Below, piece after piece: positions 25,735 through 35,843 of a stretch of 64,000 nucleotides of DNA. Numbering within the stretch: the first letter of the stretch is position 1; each line of letters starts with the position of its first letter. Position numbers and translations under genes: made by a program. A model generated the notes under the pieces. It did no database searches. It was not told the DNA's origin and saw nothing but the letters and a program-made list of their open reading frames with translations. Origin of the DNA: Falsiroseomonas sp050563545 (lineage in GTDB: Bacteria; Pseudomonadota; Alphaproteobacteria; Acetobacterales; Acetobacteraceae); NCBI RefSeq assembly GCF_050563545.1, contig NZ_JBNXUM010000003.1, forward strand, positions 277,842 to 341,841, written 5' to 3'.

Positions 25735-25806
25735 TGCGTGCCGTCCTGGCATTGCCGCGCAGCCTGCACCAGATGCTAGGATGGATATCCATGGGAGTGC
25801 CTGGCG

Positions 25807-26205
25807 ATGCTCGTCCTGCCGCCTGATGCCGGCCGCGCCCTCGCTGAGGCAGTCGAGAAGATCCTCGGCGCGGCCGAGCGGATGCTCGGCATGGTCAGCC
25901 AGCTTCAGAGCCCCGGCGCATCCAGCACGGCCATCCAGTACTGCCACGAGTTGTTCGAGGTCGCACGCGGGCTGATGGGCGCGCTGCAGAACGACCCGCG
26001 CGAGCTCGCGGCTGGCTTCCGGCGCGTGCTGGAGATCACCGATGCCCTGGCGCGGCTGGCCGAGGCCGAGCCCAGCCCGGATCTGCGCTCGGCGTTTCTG
26101 GATCAGGTGCGCGTGCTGATCGAAGCGAGTCGCGCCTACGCCCCGGCAATCCGCACGGCAGCCGAACGCGAGAAAGCGCCCTGGGTGCGCCTGCTGCCGC
26201 AATGA
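25807..26205 (+). CDS. unknown helical protein
   Basis: A 132-residue, mostly helical and soluble-looking protein (MLVLPPDAGRALAEAVEKIL at the start, ending WVRLLPQ). It has one cysteine, no signal peptide and no catalytic motif. GGGAG lies before the ATG. Its stop overlaps the next start by four bases (ATGA), so the two are translationally coupled and probably interact. It lies 72 bases after pheT and may be read from the same transcript. No family is recognised. Confidence 0.65.
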   Translation: MLVLPPDAGRALAEAVEKILGAAERMLGMVSQLQSPGASSTAIQYCHELFEVARGLMGALQNDPRELAAGFRRVLEITDALARLAEAEPSPDLRSAFLDQVRVLIEASRAYAPAIRTAAEREKAPWVRLLPQ

Positions 26206-26567
26206 GCGGCACAAAGGACAATCTGCCGAGCGTGGTCCCCCCGCCCGCTGCACCGTCCGAACAGGACATCGAGGCACTGCGGCGCCAGATCGCCCAGGCT
26301 CGCGAGCAGGTTCAGCAGACCGCGCGAGCGATGGACCAGGGCCAGATCCAGGAGATGAACGACCGCTCGATGATCACCCGCGTGGTGATCTTGGTCTTCG
26401 GCGGCTCGATCGGGGCGGTGCTGCTGGCGATCGTTATTGCCGGCATCGCGTCGGGCAAGGCGGAGGCCATCGCGACGCAGGCGGTGGACCTGCTGAAATC
26501 GGTCGTGCTGCCCATCGTGACGCTGGTGCTCGGCTACTATTTCGGTCGCGCCGGCAAGGCAGGCTGA
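26202..26567 (+). CDS. unknown membrane protein with coiled coil and two helices
   Basis: A 121-residue protein in three parts: a Pro-rich polar start, a charged amphipathic helix (about 22-55, rich in Gln, Glu and Arg, coiled-coil-like), and two hydrophobic helices (about 57-83 and 95-115) ending YYFGRAGKAG. This resembles small membrane anchors or holin-like proteins, but I cannot assign a role. It is coupled to the preceding unknown gene by an ATGA overlap. Confidence 0.65.
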   Translation: MSGTKDNLPSVVPPPAAPSEQDIEALRRQIAQAREQVQQTARAMDQGQIQEMNDRSMITRVVILVFGGSIGAVLLAIVIAGIASGKAEAIATQAVDLLKSVVLPIVTLVLGYYFGRAGKAG

Positions 26568-26642
26568 GGCCTCCGGCGCCGCCGCCAGCAGGACTGGGCG
26601 CCGCCCGGCCCGTCAGTTGGCAATCCCGTGGTCCGGCGCCGA

Positions 26643-27050
26643 TCAGCCCTGCCCCGCCATCACCATCCACATCACGCCGAAGCGGTCGGACACCATGCCG
26701 AAGGCGGGTGAGAAGAAGGTGGGCGAGAGAGGCATGCGGACCTCGCCGCCGTCGGACAGCGCGGCGAACAGGCGCCCGGCCTCGGCTGCATCCTTGGCCG
26801 CCAGCGCCAGGCCGAAGCCACCGAAGGCCGTCTTCCCCGAGCACATGCCATCCGAGCAGAAGATCACGGTCTCGCCCACCTTGAATTCGCCATGCATGAC
26901 CTTGTCGTCGTTGCCCGGCGGGACCTGGGCGGGCTCCGGGCTGTCGCGGTAGCGCATCATCGCCCTGGTCTCGGCGCCGAGCGCCTGGCCGTAGAAGGCC
27001 AGCGCCTCCTCGCAGCGGCCTTCGAAGAAGAGGTAGGGCACGGTGTGCAT
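26643..27050 (-). CDS. VOC-family protein (PhnB-like)
   Basis: A 135-residue vicinal-oxygen-chelate fold protein: MHTVPYLFFEGRCEEALAFYGQAL at the start, VMHGEFKVGETVIFCSDG in the middle and PAFGMVSDRFGVMWMVM at the end, the pattern of the PhnB/YjdN branch. Most members lack a known reaction. The usual metal ligands of glyoxalases are only partly evident (His in MHGEF). It stands alone between the membrane protein and the MFS transporter, which it diverges from with a 119-base gap. Confidence 0.87.
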   Translation of the reverse strand: MHTVPYLFFEGRCEEALAFYGQALGAETRAMMRYRDSPEPAQVPPGNDDKVMHGEFKVGETVIFCSDGMCSGKTAFGGFGLALAAKDAAEAGRLFAALSDGGEVRMPLSPTFFSPAFGMVSDRFGVMWMVMAGQG

Positions 27051-27169
27051 GGGCGGGTTCTCCTGGACAAAGGGGAACGCTAAACCGAATGGTGAAGTGA
27101 TGGCAAGGCCCTCGCGCCGTCGTGCGCGGGTGCGCTGACGGCGATAGCATTCCGCGGCAGTGTGGTCCC

Positions 27170-28369
27170 ATGGGCGACACGGCGTCACCTCCGGGCAAGG
27201 CGCGGCATCTCGGCACCCTGTGCCTGGCGGTGGTGCTGGTGCTGTCCGTCTGGTTCGCCGGCACCGCAGCGGTGCCCTCGCTGCTGGCCGGGGGGCTGGT
27301 GACGCGCGCGGAGGCAGCGTGGCTGACCGCGGCGGTGCAGCTCGGCTTCGTCGCGGGCACGCTGGTCTCGGCGGTTCTGTCGCTGGCGGACCGGCGGGAC
27401 CCGCGGCTGCTGTTCCTGGCCTCGGCGTTGGTCGCGGCTGCCGCGACCCTGGCGCAGACGCAGGTCGCACCGTCCGGCATCACGGCCTTGGCCCTGCGCT
27501 TCGTCGCCGGCGCGGCGATGGCCGGCGTCTACCCCGTGGGCATGAAACTGGCGGCGAGCTGGGCCAAGGGGGGCAGGGATGGCGACCTCGGGCTGCTGAT
27601 CGGGCTGCTGGTTGGCGCGCTGACGCTGGGGTCGGCGCTGCCGCATCTGATCCCGACGCTGCTGGGCGGGATCGGCTGGCAGGCCGCCTATCTCGGCGCC
27701 GGGGTGCTGGCGGGGATCGGGGGGCTCGCGATCCTCGGCTTCAGGCCCGGGCCGCTGCTCGGGACGCGGCCGCCCTTCCGGCCGTCCCAGATGCTGGAAG
27801 CCTGGCGGAACAGGAAGCTGCGCTACGCCAATCTCGGCTATCTCGGGCATATGTGGGAGCTCTACGCCATGTGGGCCTGGGTCGGGCTGTTCCTGGCCGG
27901 CGTGCTGGGCGGGGAGGCCGGCCAGGCCGGCCCCTGGGTCTTCGCCGTGATGGCGGCCGGCGCCGGCGGCTGCGTGCTGGCGGGGCTGCTCGCGGACCGG
28001 TGGAACCGCGCCTCGGTGGCGGCTCTCTGCATGCTGGTGTCGGGCAGCTGCGCGCTGCTCGTTGGGCCGGCGGCGATGCTGGCACCTGCCCTCGCGATCG
28101 GCGTCGCGCTGGTCTGGGGCTTCGCGGTGGTGGCGGATTCCGCGCAGTTCAGCGCCTGCGTCGTGACGCTCTCGCCGCCGGACTACGTGGGCACGATGCT
28201 GACAGTACAGACCAGCCTCGGCTTCCTGCTCACCGCGGGGACGATCGGGCTGATGCCCCACGCTGTCTCGGCGCTCGGCTGGCACTGGGCCTTCGCGGTG
28301 CTGGCGCCGGGGCCGTTCCTCGGGGCCTGGGCGATGTGGCGGCTGCGGGGGCATGTTGCGCCGGCCTGA
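27170..28369 (+). CDS. MFS transporter
   Basis: A 399-residue inner-membrane protein with about 12 hydrophobic helices, starting KARHLGTLCLAVVLVLSVWFAG. The loop between helices 2 and 3 has SLADRRDPR, a variant of the MFS GxLaDrxGrr motif, and the second-half equivalent is GLLADRWNRA. The first-half motif lacks the usual second glycine. No substrate can be assigned. It stands apart from the next gene by 51 bases and has no obvious pathway partner. Confidence 0.88.
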   Translation: MGDTASPPGKARHLGTLCLAVVLVLSVWFAGTAAVPSLLAGGLVTRAEAAWLTAAVQLGFVAGTLVSAVLSLADRRDPRLLFLASALVAAAATLAQTQVAPSGITALALRFVAGAAMAGVYPVGMKLAASWAKGGRDGDLGLLIGLLVGALTLGSALPHLIPTLLGGIGWQAAYLGAGVLAGIGGLAILGFRPGPLLGTRPPFRPSQMLEAWRNRKLRYANLGYLGHMWELYAMWAWVGLFLAGVLGGEAGQAGPWVFAVMAAGAGGCVLAGLLADRWNRASVAALCMLVSGSCALLVGPAAMLAPALAIGVALVWGFAVVADSAQFSACVVTLSPPDYVGTMLTVQTSLGFLLTAGTIGLMPHAVSALGWHWAFAVLAPGPFLGAWAMWRLRGHVAPA

Positions 28370-28420
28370 AGGATCGCGGCGGGCGGCGGGCACGCCCGGA
28401 GGGAGGCAGGGCAGCGCGTC

Positions 28421-29284
28421 ATGGCGCCGATCGTCGAAGCCAGGCTGATCGGCGGACGCCTGGGCAACAAGATGTTCCAGACCATGCTCGCACACGCGCT
28501 GGCCCGGCGCGTGCCGGGCGCCGTCGTCACCGGTGATCCGCTGCCGGAATTCGGCCTGACCCCGCCGACGCTGCCGCGGCCGGTGAGGCACGTCACCATG
28601 CACGGCCATCGCCCCGACATGGACAGGGCCGCGGCCCTGCTCGCGGGCGGGGAGGTGGACGCCGTCGTCACCTGGGCGCTGGGCTGCCGGATGGAATACA
28701 TCGAGCCCGTCGGGACGGTGCGGGCGCTGTTTCCCCGCGCGGCGCCGGCGATCCCGGGCTATGGGCCGGACCGGCTGCTGATCAACATCCGCGCGCCCTA
28801 CATGCGCCGCCCGAGCGATACCCGGGTGCATGCCAGCTACTGCCCGCTGCCGCTCGCGTACTATGAGCGGCTGATCGCCGGGACGGGGCTGCGCCCGGTC
28901 TTCCTCGGGCAGATCGGGCGCGACGCCTATTCCGCCGCGCTCCGGGCCCGCTTCCCGGATGCCGAGTTCCAGCCCTCCCGCGGCGCCATGGTGGATTTCG
29001 AGACGATCCGCGCCTCCCACCATGTCTGCGTCGCCGTCAGCACCTTCTCCTGGCTCGCGACCTGGTTGTCGGACGCTGCGACGATCCACCTACCCATCGC
29101 GGGCCTCTATCATCCCGGGCTGCGGCAGGACATCGACCTGCTGCCCGTCGCCGATCCGCGCTACCGGTTCCACCTGTTCGCGCCGCGCCCCTGGGGCGGC
29201 CTGCCCGCCGACCTCGCCGCGGCGGTGGACGGCACCGAAACGGGCGAGGAGGTCAGCGCCGAGGCCGCCGCCGCGCTGGTCTGA
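28421..29284 (+). CDS. GT11-like glycosyltransferase (alpha-1,2-fucosyltransferase-like)
   Basis: A 287-residue protein whose start, ARLIGGRLGNKMFQTMLAHALARR, matches the GGLGNQLFQ hallmark of family GT11. Later LLINIRAPYMRR fits the nucleotide-sugar (phosphate) basic region, and HHVCVAVSTFSWLATWLSDA fits the C-terminal SxFSWWxAWL motif. GT11 enzymes transfer fucose or a related sugar. It is isolated from the glycan cluster at 42-52 kb, lying just before lepA, so its acceptor is unknown. Confidence 0.6.
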   Translation: MAPIVEARLIGGRLGNKMFQTMLAHALARRVPGAVVTGDPLPEFGLTPPTLPRPVRHVTMHGHRPDMDRAAALLAGGEVDAVVTWALGCRMEYIEPVGTVRALFPRAAPAIPGYGPDRLLINIRAPYMRRPSDTRVHASYCPLPLAYYERLIAGTGLRPVFLGQIGRDAYSAALRARFPDAEFQPSRGAMVDFETIRASHHVCVAVSTFSWLATWLSDAATIHLPIAGLYHPGLRQDIDLLPVADPRYRFHLFAPRPWGGLPADLAAAVDGTETGEEVSAEAAAALV

Positions 29285-29384
29285 CGACTGCCGCCCTGGG
29301 ACCTCGGCCCGGCCCTGCCGTGACGTCGCCGCTTCCCAGCGCGGCGCACAACCCCTATCTGAGCGGGGAATCCACGGGCCCCCG

Positions 29385-31190
<1,806 letters not shown>

Positions 31191-31261
31191 CAGTTACGAC
31201 CGCGCGCGTGATTTGCGCGGCCTGAGAATTCGCCTTGCAGTTTCCGCTGTGGAACAGGTCC

Positions 31262-31277
31262 GTGAAGTATATTACAC
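31262..31277. promoter_or_regulatory. A+T-rich imperfect dyad upstream of the second Bug receptor gene
   Basis: GTGAAGTATATTACAC agrees with its own reverse complement at 12 of 16 positions and includes TATATT, which could serve as a -10 box. It lies 62 bases before the receptor start in an otherwise plain 149-base gap after lepA. A regulator site or simply the promoter is plausible. Confidence 0.3.
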
Positions 31278-31339
31278 GAACCTTACGAGCCCGGGCCTGT
31301 TCGCCCGAAGGCAAAAAGCTTCCACGGAAGACGCTGCAC

Positions 31340-32326
31340 ATGACGATCCTGTCCCGCCGAGCCCTGCTCGGCGCCTCGGCCGCACTAGCTGCCCCTGCCC
31401 CCGCGGCCTTCGCCCAGGGCGCCTTCCCCAACCGCCCCATCACCATGATCGTCCCCTTCGCTGCAGGCGGCCCGACCGACACGGTCGGCCGGCTGATCGC
31501 GCAGGTCATGGGCAACGACCTCGGCCAGCCCATGGTGGTGGAGAATGTCGGCGGCGCTGGCGGCACGCTCGGGGCGCAGCGCGTCGCCCAGGCCAGGCCG
31601 GACGGCTACACCGTGCTGCTGCACCACATCGGGATGTCAACCATCCCCGCGCTCTATCGCCGCCTGGCCTACGACCCGATCAACGGCTTCGAGACGCTGG
31701 GCCTGGTGACCGAGGTCCCGATGACCCTCGTCGCCCGCCGCAACTTTCCCGCCGCCAACCTCGCCGAGTTGGTCCAGGTCGTCCGGCGCGAGCGCGACCG
31801 CATCAACCTGGCCAATGCCGGCGTCGGCGCGGCGAGCCACCTCTGTGGCCTGCTCTTCCAGAAGGCGATCGACACCGCGGTGACGACGGTGCCGTATCGC
31901 GGCACGGGCCCAGCGATGAACGACCTGGTGGGCGGGACGGTGGACCTGATGTGCGACCAGACCACCAACACGACCGAGCAGATCCGCGCCACCACGATCA
32001 AGGGCTTCGCCGTGACGACGGACCGTCGCGTGCCCTCGCTGAATGAGCTGCCGACAGCGGCCGAGGCGGGGCTGCCGAATTTCGAGGTCACGGTCTGGCA
32101 CGGCCTCTATGCGCCGAGGGGCACGCCGGCGCCGATCGCCGCCAGGCTGAACCAAGCGCTGGTGAAGGCGCTGCGCGACGAGACCATCGAGCGGCGCTTC
32201 GCCGAGCTCGGCACCACGCCGGTCGCTGCCGAGCGGGCGACGCCGGAGGTGCACCGTGCCTTCTGGCAGGCGGACACCGCGAAGTGGCGGCCGCTGATCC
32301 AGGCCGCCGGCCAGTACGCGGACTGA
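31340..32326 (+). CDS. Bug-family (TctC-like) solute-binding protein
   Basis: A 328-residue periplasmic receptor. The leader ILSRRALLGASAALAAPAPAAFA has a twin-arginine look and is cut near residue 27. The mature protein starts with the Bug signature FPNRPITMIVPFAAGGPTD, then VVENVGGAGG, KADGYT-like RPDGYTVLL, NLANAGVGAASHL and AEAGLPNFEVTVWHGL. It is a lone gene after lepA with no transporter, enzyme or regulator next to it, which is common for this family in species with many paralogues. The ATG at 31340 is chosen for the leader; upstream codons are not protein-like. Confidence 0.92.
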   Translation: MTILSRRALLGASAALAAPAPAAFAQGAFPNRPITMIVPFAAGGPTDTVGRLIAQVMGNDLGQPMVVENVGGAGGTLGAQRVAQARPDGYTVLLHHIGMSTIPALYRRLAYDPINGFETLGLVTEVPMTLVARRNFPAANLAELVQVVRRERDRINLANAGVGAASHLCGLLFQKAIDTAVTTVPYRGTGPAMNDLVGGTVDLMCDQTTNTTEQIRATTIKGFAVTTDRRVPSLNELPTAAEAGLPNFEVTVWHGLYAPRGTPAPIAARLNQALVKALRDETIERRFAELGTTPVAAERATPEVHRAFWQADTAKWRPLIQAAGQYAD

Positions 32327-32382
32327 ACGGCCCGCGGGGTTGCCGGGGGCAGGTGGGGTGGCTAGAACCCCGGCCCTGCGCT

Positions 32383-32473
32383 GGATGGGTGGCCGAGCGG
32401 TCGAAGGCGCACGCCTGGAAAGTGTGTAGACGTCAAAAGCGTCTCGTGGGTTCGAATCCCACCCCATCCGCCA
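32383..32473 (+). tRNA. tRNA-Ser (anticodon GGA)
   Basis: A 91-base class II tRNA. Acceptor GGATGGG (32383-32389) pairs with CCCATCC (32463-32469), then discriminator G and encoded CCA. The anticodon stem CACGC/GTGTG encloses CTGGAAA, giving GGA, which reads UCC and UCU. The long variable arm (GACGT...GCGTC region) is typical of serine tRNA, and the T arm is GTGGG-TTCGAAT-CCCAC. Confidence 0.95.
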
Positions 32474-32636
32474 GAAGGCGGTCTTTATCAGATACTTAGG
32501 CGCTGATTGCGGCAGGGTCTACAAGTCCGCCCACAAGATTGCTGCCACGAGGCCTGCGATCGGCCGACTGACGACAAAGACGTTGACGGCAGGGGCGAAG
32601 AACAGTTCACCTGTTCGCGCAGGGCGGGAGGGTTCT

Positions 32637-32897
32637 GTGCGCGTCGTCCGCTGGCTTATCACGGCTGTGTCCTGTGCCACCGTCACGTGGTGCTTCATCC
32701 TGATCGCGGTCACGCAGCCCGAGGTGTTGCCGACCCTGGTCGCCCTCATGGCCGGCTGCTTCCTGCTTGAATTCCTGCTGCTCCTCCGCTCCCAGCGGAA
32801 GGCCAAGGCTGCTGGCCGCGAGGTCGAATCGCGACCTGTAGTGCCCGCCGCGTCCCGCACCCATTCGCAAGAGGAACCGGAAGCGAAGCGCGCATGA
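32637..32897 (+). CDS. small membrane protein of unknown function
   Basis: An 86-residue frame starting at GTG 32637 with GGGAGG seven bases upstream. Two hydrophobic helices (about residues 5-24 and 30-49) are followed by a charged tail rich in Arg, Lys and Glu. The frame could start at 32583 but that part lacks a ribosome-binding site. Base composition just before it (32474-32636) is less GC-rich than the surroundings. No family is recognised; it could be a remnant next to the tRNA gene. Confidence 0.45.
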   Translation: MRVVRWLITAVSCATVTWCFILIAVTQPEVLPTLVALMAGCFLLEFLLLLRSQRKAKAAGREVESRPVVPAASRTHSQEEPEAKRA

Positions 32898-32915
32898 ATG
32901 GCGCGGCGAAGATCA

Positions 32916-33062
32916 TCAGAACCTCGGCCGGGATCTCACGCCGCGCCATGTCGCCTCGGTAGTCGCCTCGTCCGGCAGGCACCCGCGGATGTCCGGCAGG
33001 CCCGCTGCCGCGAAGCTGTCGTTCAGGTCGATCCAATCCACCATGGCGGCGCCGGCGATCAT
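32916..33062 (-). CDS. possible short ORF or gene remnant
   Basis: A 48-codon frame starting MIAGAAMVDWIDLNDSFAA and containing LPDIRGCLPDEAT, which reads like real protein, then stopping. It lies in the otherwise empty gap between the tRNA-side small protein and the Rieske gene. It may be the start of a decayed gene. Length alone gives little support. Confidence 0.2.
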   Translation of the reverse strand: MIAGAAMVDWIDLNDSFAAAGLPDIRGCLPDEATTEATWRGVRSRPRF

Positions 33063-33149
33063 CCGTGCTTCACCCGGCCGCCAGGCAGCGGCAACGGCAG
33101 GCGGGCGGCGCAGGCAATTGCTTTGATTGGCCAGTCCGACCCGACCCGA

Positions 33150-34505
33150 TCAGATGTCCAGCACGAGCCGCCCACTCCGCGCGCGCGAGCAGCACAGCGC
33201 GATCTGCCGGTTCGCCGCCTTCTCCTCCGCCGTCAGCACGCTGTCGCGGTGCTCGGGCTCGCCGGCGAGGACGGTGGTCACGCAGCTGCCGCAGACCCCC
33301 TGCTCGCAGGAGAGCGGGACGGGGATGCCGGCTTCGACGAGCACCTCGGCCGCGCTCCGGTCGGCCGGGATGTCGAGGACGCGTCCGCTGCGCCGCGCCT
33401 CGATGGTGAAGGGCGCGCCGCCGGTCGCGACCTCGGCGGCGAAGCGCTCGACGTGGAGCCGCACCGGCGGCAGGCCGAGCGCCGCATGCGCCGCGGAGAC
33501 CGCATCGACCAGCCGCTGCGGCCCGCAGACATAGATCTCGGCTTCGGGATTCGCTGCCAACGCCGCCGCGATGTCGAGCCGCCCGCCCTCGGCCGCGTCG
33601 TGCAGCCTCAGATGCGGCGCGACGGCGCCGGCGCGGAGGTCGGGCAGGAAGGCCGCCGTGTCGCCGCTGCGTACGCAGTAATGCAGCACGAATTCTTCGC
33701 CGAGCCGCGCGAGGCGCGTCGCCATGCCGAGCAGCGGCGTGATGCCGATGCCGCCGGCGATCAGGCAATGCGCCTTCGCCGCGCCGACGAGGGCGAAATG
33801 GCTGCGCGGCGATCCCACGCGCAGCGCATCGCCCTCGTGCAGCGCATGCACCGCCGCCGATCCGCCGCGCGAGGCCGCCTCCAGCAGCACCGCGATGCGC
33901 CAGCGCCCATCGGCCTCGGGCTCGCCGACCAGCGAATAGGGACGCACGAGCCCGCCCGAGAGATGCAGGTCCGCATGCGCGCCAGGCACGAAGCCCGGCA
34001 GTGCCCCGCCATCCGCCCGCGCGATCTCCAGCAGCACGATGCGCTCGGCCAGGACGCGCCGCTGCGCAACGACGGCGTCGTGGATCGCGGGCGCGGCGAT
34101 CTCCACCAGCACGTAGTCCCGCTCGATCGTGACGGGAAAGGTCTCGGCGTCCTGGCTGTCCTCGAGCTCCGCGCCCCGTGCCGTCATCGTGGGGAAGCTG
34201 CGCACCCGCATGCGCTCGGGGTCGCACCAGGACCGCCCGGTGCGGATGTCGAATTCCCAGCCATGCCACGGGCAGCGCAGGATCTCGCCCTGCCGCGTCA
34301 GCTCGTAGTGGCCGGGCCGGTCGGACAGCACCAGCCCCGTGAGCTGGCCCGCACAGAGCGAGGCGCCCTCATGCGGGCAGCGGTCCTGGATCGCCAGGTA
34401 CTCCTCGCCGAGGCGGAAGAGCGCGATGTCGCGGCCCGCGACGGTGACGCGCTTGCGCCCGCCAGGCGGTACCTCGTCCACCGTCGCGACGACGTGGCGG
34501 GTCAC
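33150..34505 (-). CDS. Rieske ferredoxin fused to an FNR-type reductase and plant-type ferredoxin
   Basis: A 451-residue electron-transfer protein joining three modules. Residues 1-135 are a Rieske domain with CPH (Cys43, His45) and CPWH (Cys78, His81) for one [2Fe-2S] cluster. Residues 140-360 are a flavin reductase: RPYS (189-192) for the flavin and GGIGITPLLGM (251-261) for NAD(P). Residues 365-451 are a plant-type ferredoxin (Cys400, Cys405, Cys408, and Cys438 or 439). The last two parts match VanB/oxygenase reductases; the Rieske part lacks the catalytic domain of an oxygenase and so would only pass electrons. The GTG start overlaps the oxidase stop by four bases (GTGA). Confidence 0.88.
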   Translation of the reverse strand: MTRHVVATVDEVPPGGRKRVTVAGRDIALFRLGEEYLAIQDRCPHEGASLCAGQLTGLVLSDRPGHYELTRQGEILRCPWHGWEFDIRTGRSWCDPERMRVRSFPTMTARGAELEDSQDAETFPVTIERDYVLVEIAAPAIHDAVVAQRRVLAERIVLLEIARADGGALPGFVPGAHADLHLSGGLVRPYSLVGEPEADGRWRIAVLLEAASRGGSAAVHALHEGDALRVGSPRSHFALVGAAKAHCLIAGGIGITPLLGMATRLARLGEEFVLHYCVRSGDTAAFLPDLRAGAVAPHLRLHDAAEGGRLDIAAALAANPEAEIYVCGPQRLVDAVSAAHAALGLPPVRLHVERFAAEVATGGAPFTIEARRSGRVLDIPADRSAAEVLVEAGIPVPLSCEQGVCGSCVTTVLAGEPEHRDSVLTAEEKAANRQIALCCSRARSGRLVLDI

Positions 34506-35800
34506 AGCCGGTCCGCCGCGAGATGCGCGGCCTGGGCGCCGTATTCGTACCAGGCCTCCTTCGCCGCTCGCCAGGGCGCCGACTGCATCGGCGTCACCGG
34601 TAGCGGCAAGTCGACGTCGGGCAGCCGGCCCAGCAGGTGGTCCGCCAGCACGCGGCCAAACATCGTCCCGGGCGATATGCCGCGCCCGTTGTAGCCGGAC
34701 ACGCCGATGATGCTGTCGGCGAAGCGGTGCAGCCGCGGCACGGCGTCCGAGGTCATGCCGATCTGCCCGTGCCATTCGCATTCGAAGCCGAGTCCGGCGA
34801 GCGCGGGATAGAGCTTCGCCAGGGCACGGCGTGCCCAGGATCGGTGGATCGCGGTGCCGGTGCCGCGCAGCGCGCCGACGCTGCCGAAGACCAGGCGGTG
34901 CCGGGCATCCAGCCTGAACGACGTCATGACCTCCTTCGTGTCCCAGCAGCCCTGGCGCCCGGGCAGGATGGTGGCGCGCAACGCCTCCGGCACGGGCTCG
35001 GTCGCGAAGTTGAAATAGGGCAGATGGAGCTGCTCGGCGCGCACGCTTGCCCAGGGACCGGTGGAGTAGGCGTCGGTCGCGACGATGATGCGTTCCGCGG
35101 CCAGCTCGCCGCCGGGCGTACGCAGCACCCAGCCCTTGCCGCTGGCGTCGCAGGCCTGCACGGGACTGCGCGTGTGGATCGTAACGCCGGCCGCGATCGC
35201 CGCGCGCGCCAGGCCGCGCGCATAGGCCAGCGGCTGCAGCGTGCCCGCGCGTTCGTCGAGCAAGGCGCCGGCATAGCCGCGCGCGCCGGTCCATGCCGCG
35301 GTCTCGCCGGCCGAGAGCACGCGCACCGGCGCGCCGCGGCGCTGCCACTGCGCCTCGCGCGCCTCGATCTCCTCCTTTCCGGCCTTGCCGACGGCCAGGT
35401 GCAGCGTGCCGGAGGTCGTGAGTTCGCATTCGATGCCGTGCCGCGCGATCAGCGCCATCACCTCGCGCGGGCCGCCGCCGAGCAGGCGCAGCACGCGCTC
35501 GCCGTGGATCTCCCCTAGGATGCCGGGCACGTCGTCCGGCATCAGCCAGAGCCCGGCATTGATCAGCCCGACATTGCGGCCGGCGCCGCCGAAGCCGATC
35601 TCCATGCCTTCCAGCAAGACGACGCGGACGCCGGCTTCCGCTAGGTGCAGCCCCGCGGAAAGGCCGGTGTAGCCGCCGCCGACGATCGCGACCTCGGCCT
35701 GCGTCCCGCCGGACAACGGCGTGGTCGGCGGCGGCGGCGGCGCGGTGCGTTCCCAAAGGCCGTGGCTGCGGGGATCGGCGGCGAGGGGCGCGTCGGTCAT
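34502..35800 (-). CDS. FAD-dependent amine oxidase-like protein (DAO family)
   Basis: A 432-residue DAO-fold flavoprotein. The FAD dinucleotide motif is VAIVGGGYTGLSAGLHLAEAG (residues 37-57), followed by GFGGAGRNVG, where glycine-rich residues contact the flavin, and a C-terminal GVSGYNGRGISPGTMFGRVLADHL that closes the FAD site. This layout is that of gamma-glutamylputrescine oxidase-like enzymes, which oxidise C-N bonds and release aldehyde or ammonia. It is coupled to the downstream Rieske/reductase fusion and lies 43 bases after the GntR gene, so all three probably share one transcript. Confidence 0.88.
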   Translation of the reverse strand: MTDAPLAADPRSHGLWERTAPPPPPTTPLSGGTQAEVAIVGGGYTGLSAGLHLAEAGVRVVLLEGMEIGFGGAGRNVGLINAGLWLMPDDVPGILGEIHGERVLRLLGGGPREVMALIARHGIECELTTSGTLHLAVGKAGKEEIEAREAQWQRRGAPVRVLSAGETAAWTGARGYAGALLDERAGTLQPLAYARGLARAAIAAGVTIHTRSPVQACDASGKGWVLRTPGGELAAERIIVATDAYSTGPWASVRAEQLHLPYFNFATEPVPEALRATILPGRQGCWDTKEVMTSFRLDARHRLVFGSVGALRGTGTAIHRSWARRALAKLYPALAGLGFECEWHGQIGMTSDAVPRLHRFADSIIGVSGYNGRGISPGTMFGRVLADHLLGRLPDVDLPLPVTPMQSAPWRAAKEAWYEYGAQAAHLAADRL

Positions 35801-35843
35801 GGCGGCCGATCCTGGACCGAGACGGGGCGCCGGGCCACTCCCG

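Noticed and set aside
23293..26277. A 994-codon minus-strand open frame opposite pheT
   Set aside because: It overlaps pheT and the next gene completely; composition is His/Arg/Asp/Gly-rich with no family motif, the usual antisense shadow in GC-rich DNA.
27185..29089. A 634-codon minus-strand frame opposite the MFS and GT11-like genes
   Set aside because: Gln/Arg/Pro-rich shadow of two well-supported genes.
32383..32473. tRNA gene as attachment site of a resident island
   Set aside because: No integrase gene and no repeated tRNA end were found within the window, so an island cannot be claimed.
33150..34505. Catalytic Rieske oxygenase
   Set aside because: The Rieske part is only about 135 residues and lacks the non-haem iron catalytic domain; it fits an electron carrier.
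34506..35756. Upstream extension of the Rieske fusion protein to 868 residues
   Set aside because: The extra 417 codons are in the wrong frame across the oxidase gene and are Arg/Ala-rich without motifs; the GTG at 34505 gives a clean Rieske start.
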